DNA of 64,000 nt from Piscibacillus sp052246295 (GTDB lineage: Bacteria > Bacillota > Bacilli > Bacillales > Alkalibacillaceae). The translations under genes were made by a program, and so were the position numbers. This document shows, piece after piece, positions 59,260 to 64,000 of this stretch. The notes beneath the pieces are model-generated. The model searched no databases, had not been told where the DNA came from, and saw nothing but the letters and a program-made list of their open reading frames with translations. How positions within the stretch are numbered: the stretch's first letter is position 1; every line of letters starts with the position of its first letter. Location of the stretch: assembly GCA_052246295.1 (NCBI GenBank), contig JBQQCO010000002.1. One strand, given 5' to 3'.

Positions 59260-59372
59260 AATTCTTGTCCGCAACAGAGCAGTAGTTGATATGACTCTTT
59301 TATTTAATGCTTTTAGTGACTTGAAGATTTAAAGGCTAAGTGTTAAAATAGCATTTGTCTTTAAATTATAAT

Positions 59373-59543
59373 ACTACATATGATGCGGGTGTAGTGACGA
59401 GCGAAACATCGATGAATAAGCTACGAGTTGCTCCGAAGCATAAACACCTTCGAGTAAGCTAGGAGATGCAGGAGCATAGTGGTAACATAACTTGAAGCGT
59501 GAGTAAAAGATTAATTAAACACTACATATGATGCGGGTGTAGT
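59373..59543 (+). repeat. 23-bp direct repeat containing the tRNA-Gly 5' end
   Basis: The 23 bases at 59373-59395 (ACTACATATGATGCGGG and on) recur exactly at 59521-59543, the second copy running into the intact tRNA-Gly. The copies are 148 bp apart and enclose 125 bp that look unrelated to the tRNA. The first copy holds the first 11 bases of the tRNA only. Confidence 0.9.
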
Positions 59544-59606
59544 TTAGTGGTAAAACCTCAGCCTTCCAAGCTGATGTCGTGGGTTCGATTCCCATCACCC
59601 GCTCCA
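59533..59606 (+). tRNA. tRNA-Gly (anticodon TCC)
   Basis: 74 bases including encoded CCA. Acceptor GCGGGTG/CACCCGC, D-loop TAGTTTAGTGGTAAAA, anticodon stem-loop CAGC-CTTCCAA-GCTG, T-loop GGGTTCGATTCCC. Confidence 0.95.
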
Positions 59607-59634
59607 TTTTATTTTTAAAACAGAAAGTACATAA

Positions 59635-59711
59635 GTCCCAGTAGCTCAGCAGGATAGAGCAACAGCCTTCTAAGCTGTGGGTCGCAGGTTCGAATCCTGC
59701 CTGGGACGCCA
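59635..59711 (+). tRNA. tRNA-Arg (anticodon TCT)
   Basis: 77 bases including encoded CCA. Acceptor GTCCCAG/CTGGGAC, anticodon loop CTTCTAA between ACAGC and GCTGT, T-arm GCAGGTTCGAATCCTGC. Lies 28 bp after tRNA-Gly. Confidence 0.95.
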
Positions 59712-59719
59712 TTTAAAAC

Positions 59720-59760
59720 ATGCTCAATCTCTTTAACCATTAAGAGATTGAGCTTTTTTA
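59720..59760 (+). terminator. tRNA pair terminator
   Basis: GCTCAATCTCTTTAA (59721-59735) pairs with TTAAGAGATTGAGC (59740-59753), then TTTTTTA. Confidence 0.85.
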
Positions 59761-60068
59761 TATTAGGTAAGTTTAATATATCGGGTGTTTGGAGTTTTCT
59801 ACCATTTATCTTTTCTAAAGAACTATCGTGAAACATTAAAGAGAGCATTTTTAGATCAGAGAGCAGTAGAGGATTATAATATTATAGAACTCTCTACTTC
59901 ATTAATTACGACTAGTGCTAACAAGGTATATTTTAACCTGAACACATTTATCATGTTTATTCTATCGACTATATTAATTAGCCTGGTTATTAACCTGTTA
60001 GCAAAGACTTGGAGTCGTCTAAACAAAAAAGCTCAATCTCACTAATTGGATTGAGCTTTTTAATATGT
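59761..60068. other. intergenic stretch with a doubtful hydrophobic frame
   Basis: About 300 bp between two related GCTCAATC/GATTGAGC terminators (59721-59760 and 60031-60062). A plus-strand frame (59785-60045) ends with a hydrophobic segment, MFILSTILISLVINLLAKTW from ATG at 59953. No ribosome binding site stands before any of its starts. It may be a decayed or very small membrane gene; I do not call a CDS. Confidence 0.3.
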
Positions 60069-60191
60069 TTATTTTGGTGAATCTGATTGAGTTTGCTGAG
60101 TTAATGATGAAATGACAATGCTTGTAATCACGGTTGCTAATAAGTTTAAAATAGCAAACACTAATAGAACAACGAAAAATGAATCGCGCAT
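60069..60191 (-). CDS. 40-residue membrane peptide
   Basis: ATG at 60191 (minus strand) seven bases behind GGAGG; stop TAA at 60069. The product starts MRDSFFVVLLVFAILNLLAT, continues VITSIVISSL as one membrane helix of about 25 residues, and has a polar tail (TQQTQSDSPK). A good ribosome binding site and a downstream hairpin working in this direction (60031-60062) support it. Function unknown. Confidence 0.65.
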   Translation of the reverse strand: MRDSFFVVLLVFAILNLLATVITSIVISSLTQQTQSDSPK

Positions 60192-60275
60192 AATTCAACC
60201 TCCAGTAGTAAGCTTGATGACCTTATTTTGTTATATTTTTATCATAATTCTTCAAATCATTCATTTTTGAGCATA

Positions 60276-60302
60276 AAAATACTCCTCTTGTTTAGAGGAG
60301 TT
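60276..60302 (-). terminator. terminator after sda
   Basis: On the minus strand ACTCCTCTAAACAAGAGGAGT is followed by ATTTTTA. The plus-strand coordinates of the stem are about 60281-60301. Confidence 0.75.
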
Positions 60303-60315
60303 CTAAAGATATATT

Positions 60316-60462
60316 CTAACCTATCATTAATCGTACGGTGTTTGGGTTAATCTTTCTCATATATAGTTCTTGTTCTAATAGTTCAATGAAGTCTAATTCC
60401 AAATTAAGGTTGATGGATTTGATATATGCACTGATTAGTTGGTCATTGTTTAAATAATGCAT
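60316..60462 (-). CDS. sda: sporulation histidine kinase inhibitor Sda
   Basis: 48 residues from ATG at 60462 (minus strand) behind AAAAGGGGTGAAATGT; stop TAG at 60316. The sequence MHYLNNDQLISAYIKSINLN with LELDFIELLEQELYMRK matches the Sda helical hairpin (B. subtilis, as I recall, has [20 protein letters not shown] then DFIELIENEI). Sda binds KinA-type kinases and blocks sporulation when replication is disturbed. A DnaA-like box lies upstream. It has its own terminator. Confidence 0.85.
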   Translation of the reverse strand: MHYLNNDQLISAYIKSINLNLELDFIELLEQELYMRKINPNTVRLMIG

Positions 60463-60487
60463 ACATTTCACCCCTTTTAGTTTCGAC

Positions 60488-60496
60488 TTATCAACA
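60488..60496 (+). promoter_or_regulatory. DnaA-like box in the sda promoter region
   Basis: TTATCAACA differs at one base from the DnaA box TTATCCACA. It lies 26 bp upstream of the sda start, in the 86-bp divergent space before the kinase gene. DnaA regulates sda in B. subtilis. Confidence 0.5.
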
Positions 60497-60548
60497 TAAT
60501 ACCCTTTTTGTTAAAATATAAACTAAATCTTTTGAAAAGGGTGAGGTT

Positions 60549-61412
60549 ATGAAGGATTTTGCTAAATTAGTACTTAGTCAAACGCAAGATCATTCGGAAA
60601 TTAAAACAATTAAACCTGTTAGTGGTGGTTCAATTAATGAAAGCTTTTATTTAGAAACAGAGCAACAATCTTATTTTTTAAAATATCATGATTTTGCGCC
60701 CGATAACTTCTTTTATTATGAGCAAGAAGGACTTGAACTAATTAGGAGCACCAACTCCATTCAGGTGCCTGAGGTTTATAGCTATTCGGATGAGGAAAAT
60801 TATGCTTATTTATTATTAGAATGGGTCGAAGGAACGAAAGCGACTAGAACAGAAAATCAGTTAGGTCATCTCATAGCCAAAATGCATCAAACTGAAGCCA
60901 AACGGCACGGTGTTGATCATAAAACTTTTATTGGCATTTTAGAGCAACCTAATCAGCTGTATAATGAATGGGTTGATTATTATAAAGAGTGCCGGTTAAA
61001 AAGACAATTAGATATTGGTATTGAAAACCACCACTTAACCGGAAAACGCCGCAATCGTTTTGAAAAGTTAATTACCCGATTAGATCAGTTCATTCCTAAA
61101 GGTATTAAACCAACATATTTGCATGGTGACTTGTGGGGAGGGAACTGGTTAGTTGGACCTAATGGTAGTCCATATGTAATCGATCCATCATTCTTGTATG
61201 GAGATCGTCACTTTGATTTAGCCTTTACAGAGCTATTTGGCGGTTTCTCACATGATTTTTATCAAGCCTACTCTGAGCAGAATCCACCGGAAAGTTATTA
61301 TGAGGATGTTAAAGAACTATATCAACTCTATTATCTACTTGTTCATTTAAACATATTTGGAGAAGTATATGGTGGGGCAGTTGATCGAGTATTAAAGAAG
61401 TATATTGGTTAA
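60549..61412 (+). CDS. fructosamine kinase family protein
   Basis: 287 residues, ATG at 60549 after GAAAAGGGTGAGGTT. The APH-like kinase fold has INESFYLETEQQSYFLKYHD (Lys), LLLEWVEGTKATRTE (hinge), catalytic YLHGDLWGGNWLVG (about 192-205) and metal-binding VIDPSFLYGDRHFDLAFTEL, with LFGGFSHDFYQAY. It should phosphorylate a protein-bound or small-molecule ketoamine (deglycation) or a sugar. A tRNA gene lies 48 bp downstream. Confidence 0.85.
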   Translation: MKDFAKLVLSQTQDHSEIKTIKPVSGGSINESFYLETEQQSYFLKYHDFAPDNFFYYEQEGLELIRSTNSIQVPEVYSYSDEENYAYLLLEWVEGTKATRTENQLGHLIAKMHQTEAKRHGVDHKTFIGILEQPNQLYNEWVDYYKECRLKRQLDIGIENHHLTGKRRNRFEKLITRLDQFIPKGIKPTYLHGDLWGGNWLVGPNGSPYVIDPSFLYGDRHFDLAFTELFGGFSHDFYQAYSEQNPPESYYEDVKELYQLYYLLVHLNIFGEVYGGAVDRVLKKYIG

Positions 61413-61460
61413 AAAGGGCTTGAATATTCTTGTAAGACTTGGTTTAATAAATAAGTGTCT

Positions 61461-61534
<74 letters not shown>

Positions 61535-61541
61535 TAAATAA

Positions 61542-61572
61542 GACCTGTCCAATTCATTGGACAGGTCATTTA
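61542..61572. terminator. terminator between tRNA-Arg and the DUF1189-like gene
   Basis: GACCTGTCCAA (61542-61552) pairs with TTGGACAGGTC (61557-61567), then ATTTAAG; on the minus strand a TTATTTACG follows. It overlaps the end of neither gene's key sequence. Confidence 0.7.
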
Positions 61573-62043
61573 AGATTTTTTCGGATATATTTTAATCATT
61601 TTCGTCATGAGATAAAAGAACAACATTAATATTAGTAGAACAAATAAGTGATTTAAATTAATAACTTTTATAAAAAGAAAAAGGATGATTGGCCAAGTAA
61701 GCGCGTATGACGTCATCTTCCATAATTGGTGGTATGCAAGCTTTCTTTTAAGAATGTTTCTTAGTAAGTAAGCTATTCCAGATAATAACGTGATGATTAA
61801 TATAGTGAAAAAGATTGTAATTGTTGGATATAAAAATAATACTTGAATGATAACGACATCTGGAATTTCACCTTTAACGTCTTGAACATTTCTGACAAAA
61901 TTAATAACGTCTGGTAGAAATAATAGTAAGAATAATAAAATGATATATACGAGTGTATCTCTCATGCTAATTCGATTAAGTTTAAAAAGAGCATCTTTCT
62001 TAGGTAACAATAAACTATTTCGAAATATAGTCGTTAAATTCAC
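61570..62043 (-). CDS. DUF1189-like membrane protein
   Basis: 157 residues from GTG at 62043 (minus strand), eight bases behind GGAGG; another GTG at 62058 overlaps that site. Start MNLTTIFRNSLLLPKKDALF is followed by about four membrane helices (LVYIILLFLLLFLPDVI; LYPTITIFFTILIITLLSGI; YALTWPIILFLFIKVI; LFVLLILMLFFYLM). The N-terminal pattern recalls DUF1189 proteins. It lies 22 bp after the DUF1450 gene. Function unknown. Confidence 0.6.
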   Translation of the reverse strand: MNLTTIFRNSLLLPKKDALFKLNRISMRDTLVYIILLFLLLFLPDVINFVRNVQDVKGEIPDVVIIQVLFLYPTITIFFTILIITLLSGIAYLLRNILKRKLAYHQLWKMTSYALTWPIILFLFIKVINLNHLFVLLILMLFFYLMTKMIKIYPKKS

Positions 62044-62065
62044 TATCGGTTCCTCCACTCATGAA

Positions 62066-62311
62066 TTAAGAAAAGAAGGCAAGTTCTTCTTCAATGGCTT
62101 TTCTGATTTTTGCTAGGGCATCATCTACATCTTTGCCGAATATTCTATTCCCATTGACTAATGCATATGGTCGAACAGCACATAGCCCACAGAAGGAAAG
62201 GCAGCTATTTTCAATCACTGTCACTTCTGGGTATTCTTCTTCAAGTATGTCTTCTAAGTTAACACGTGCCATTAAGTTTCCATCACAAATTTCAACAACC
62301 ACTAATCCCAT
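62066..62311 (-). CDS. DUF1450 protein (YuzB-like)
   Basis: 81 residues from ATG at 62311 (minus strand) behind GGAGGGA; the frame upstream (to 62341) lacks a site. It carries the DUF1450 signature: VVEICDGNLMARVNLEDILE, then ENSCLSFCGLCAVRPYALVN with CxxxCGxC-type cysteines, and NGNRIFGKDVDDALAKI. The cysteines suggest a thioredoxin-like or Fe-S-binding small protein. Exact role unknown. Probably cotranscribed with the membrane gene downstream. Confidence 0.8.
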   Translation of the reverse strand: MGLVVVEICDGNLMARVNLEDILEEEYPEVTVIENSCLSFCGLCAVRPYALVNGNRIFGKDVDDALAKIRKAIEEELAFFS

Positions 62312-62449
62312 AGCTGCTTCCCTCCTTACATACGTTTTCAAAATTATAATTATAAAGCGATTTGCTTAAATGTGCAAATTTAATACTTGAATAAAGGCTC
62401 TTACATAATGGAAGAATACGTTTTATATGAATGTTAAGGAGTGATCGAG

Positions 62450-63907
62450 GTGGATTTTAAAACTTTAGATAAAAGCTTTATTAATGGAGAATGGATAGAG
62501 GGGCATAGCAAACGAACATTTGATAATCAAAACCCATATGATGGCTCAGTATTGCAAACAATAAAGTTAGCGACTTTAGACCAGCTTGAAGACACTTTTT
62601 TGATTGCGAAGAATGCACAAGAAGAATGGGCAAAGTCTTCGTCAGAAGATAAGAAAAATGTTTTAGAAAAGGTCATTGAGTTTTACGAACAGAATCGAGA
62701 TGATATCGTCGAGATCATTACAAAAGAAACTGGTGGAAGTGTGATAAAGGCGAATGTTGAAGTGGACTTAACAGTTGGTCTAGTTAATGAAGCATTAAAT
62801 ATGCCTGATGAACTAGATAAGGTTGAAGAAGTACCTGCAGGAGTTGAGAATAGGGTAAACCGGGTTCATAAGTTACCACTTGGTGTCATTACATCTATCT
62901 CACCTTTTAACTTCCCGATGAATTTATCGATGAGAACAATTGCACCTGCAATTGCCTTAGGGAATAGTGTTGTTCATAAACCAGATGCTCAAACGGCTAT
63001 GGCTGGTGGCTCAATCATTGCTAAAGCATTTGAATATGCAGGTTTACCAAAAGGAGTATTTAATTGCATTTTAACGGACCTAGAAGAGATAGGAGATGCC
63101 ATGTTAGAAAGTCCTCATTCGCAGTTGATTAGTTTCACTGGTTCTACTCCTGTTGGGAAGCATATTGGTAAAATTGCTGGAAGTATGCTTAAACGTGTTG
63201 CACTCGAACTTGGTGGCAACAATCCATTTATCGTATTGCAAGATGCGAATGTTGACAAAGCAGTCGATGCCGCAATCTTTGGTAAGTTCATTCATCAAGG
63301 GCAAATATGTATGTCTATAAACCGCTTTATCATTCATCAAGATCATTATGATGAATTCGTTAATAAATTCGTCGACCGGGTAAAAGAAATCCCGTGCGGC
63401 GACCCGACAAATCCTGAGACCATTGTTGGTCCATTAATTAATGAGGAGCAAGCTGATAAAGCAGAGAAAATTATTGAAGATGCAAAAAAAGCGGGAGCAA
63501 AAGTAGCATTAGAAGGTAAACGTGAAGGCAACTTACTGACACCTACTGTTTTCGTTGATGTAGAGAATAATAGTGAACTAGCTCAAACAGAATTATTCTC
63601 TCCGATCGCCACCATCATAAAGGCGGAATCAGATGACCATGCAATAGAAATGGCTAATGACACACCGTTTGGGTTAAGCTCAGCGATATTTACTGAAGAC
63701 TTAACAGAAGGTGAACAGCTAGCACTTAAAGTAGAAAGTGGGATGACTCATATTAATGATCAAACGGTTAATGATCATCCAAATGTACCTTTTGGTGGTG
63801 CTAAAGAAAGTGGTATGGGACGCTTCGGTAACCCTTGGATTGTTGAAGAATTTACGATGACTAAATGGGTGTCGATTCAAAAGGAATATCGTGAGTATCC
63901 ATTTTAA
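62450..63907 (+). CDS. aldehyde dehydrogenase family protein
   Basis: 485 residues from GTG at 62450, six bases behind AAGGAGTG (which contains an in-frame GTG at 62441). NAD-dependent ALDH motifs: GVITSISPFNFPMNLSMRTI (catalytic Asn), FTGSTPVGKHIGKIAG, catalytic Glu in VALELGGNNPFIVL and catalytic Cys in FIHQGQICMSINR, then FGGAKESGMGRFG. It resembles the aromatic-aldehyde (YfmT/vanillin dehydrogenase-like) branch; the substrate is not determined. Confidence 0.88.
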   Translation: MDFKTLDKSFINGEWIEGHSKRTFDNQNPYDGSVLQTIKLATLDQLEDTFLIAKNAQEEWAKSSSEDKKNVLEKVIEFYEQNRDDIVEIITKETGGSVIKANVEVDLTVGLVNEALNMPDELDKVEEVPAGVENRVNRVHKLPLGVITSISPFNFPMNLSMRTIAPAIALGNSVVHKPDAQTAMAGGSIIAKAFEYAGLPKGVFNCILTDLEEIGDAMLESPHSQLISFTGSTPVGKHIGKIAGSMLKRVALELGGNNPFIVLQDANVDKAVDAAIFGKFIHQGQICMSINRFIIHQDHYDEFVNKFVDRVKEIPCGDPTNPETIVGPLINEEQADKAEKIIEDAKKAGAKVALEGKREGNLLTPTVFVDVENNSELAQTELFSPIATIIKAESDDHAIEMANDTPFGLSSAIFTEDLTEGEQLALKVESGMTHINDQTVNDHPNVPFGGAKESGMGRFGNPWIVEEFTMTKWVSIQKEYREYPF

Positions 63908-63916
63908 TATTTTTCG

Positions 63917-63952
63917 AGGGCTCTATTTTAAATAGACCCTCTTTTTAAATGT
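63917..63952 (+). terminator. aldehyde dehydrogenase terminator
   Basis: GAGGGCTCTATTT (63917-63929) pairs with AAATAGACCCTC (63931-63942) with one bulge, then TTTTTAA. Confidence 0.75.
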
Positions 63953-63958
63953 GTAAAA

Positions 63959-63987
63959 TTGACTTAATATCATGTATGATATAGATA
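63959..63987 (+). promoter_or_regulatory. possible promoter of a gene beyond the right edge
   Basis: TTGACT (63959-63964), 17-bp spacer, TAGATA (63982-63987). No gene starts before the window ends. Confidence 0.4.
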
Positions 63988-64000
63988 GTGAATGCTTAAT

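Noticed and set aside
59515..59848. Minus-strand frames of 65 and 77 codons (PATHSLEG-, GRIRTCDPQ-like)
   Set aside because: They are translations of the tRNA genes, a common source of false proteins in databases.

Overview
The window reads as a chromosome segment of a low-GC, spore-forming Bacillaceae. The evidence is sspI, gerE, sda, ytxC and ytaF, two T-boxes, and B. subtilis-type gene order from phoP to ysnA; the style recalls moderately halophilic or alkaliphilic genera. Species cannot be named from the sequence. An AT-rich accessory element occupies the left end (about 1-10,800), and its left boundary lies outside the window.

Accessory element (1-10,800). It holds a YjcQ-like gene, a divergent sigma-70-type factor, and a winged-helix replication-initiator-like gene followed by about 1.67 kb of non-coding DNA with G-run iteron-like repeats, direct repeats and hairpins. 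Next is a co-directional cassette: XRE regulator, phBC6A51/small-terminase-like HTH protein, and several small or coiled-coil proteins of unknown function. A convergent pair of small unknown genes follows, then a BstYI/BglII-type restriction-modification pair. No capsid, tail, large terminase, integrase or conjugation gene is visible, so a phage satellite, a cryptic plasmid or a remnant are all possible. The most striking property is that I find no GATC in positions 1-11,182, although GATC is frequent in the chromosome immediately to the right. The core of the carried enzyme's predicted site (RGATCY) is GATC. AAGCTT, by contrast, is over-represented.

Junction (10,770-12,990). A DUF255/YyaL-type gene is interrupted by a 21-bp in-frame insertion with two stop codons, immediately before its conserved TCHWCH motif.

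Core part 1 (13,060-31,900). phoPR, polA-mutM-ytaF-coaE, gapB with a CcpN-like operator, an unknown gene where B. subtilis has speD, nrdR-dnaB-dnaI-ytxC, T-box-thrS, leader-infC-rpmI-rplT, ysdA, a TVP38-family membrane protein and a dimeric dUTPase.

Core part 2 (31,900-44,300). M42 peptidase (ysdC), a 7-copy 21-bp repeat array, sspI, ysgA, T-box-pheST, rnhC, zapA-cvpA, polX-mutS2.

Core part 3 (44,300-59,200). The fatty-acid degradation operon lcfA-fadR-fadB-etfB-etfA with a FadR operator, trxA, uvrC, sdhCAB, a thioesterase with its own FadR-like box, gerE, a MarR regulator, racE, rph and ysnA.

Right end (59,200-64,000). tRNA-Gly and tRNA-Arg genes behind a 148-bp duplication of the tRNA-Gly 5' end, short genes including sda with a DnaA-like box, a fructosamine-kinase-family gene, a second tRNA-Arg, DUF1189-like and DUF1450 genes, and an aldehyde dehydrogenase.
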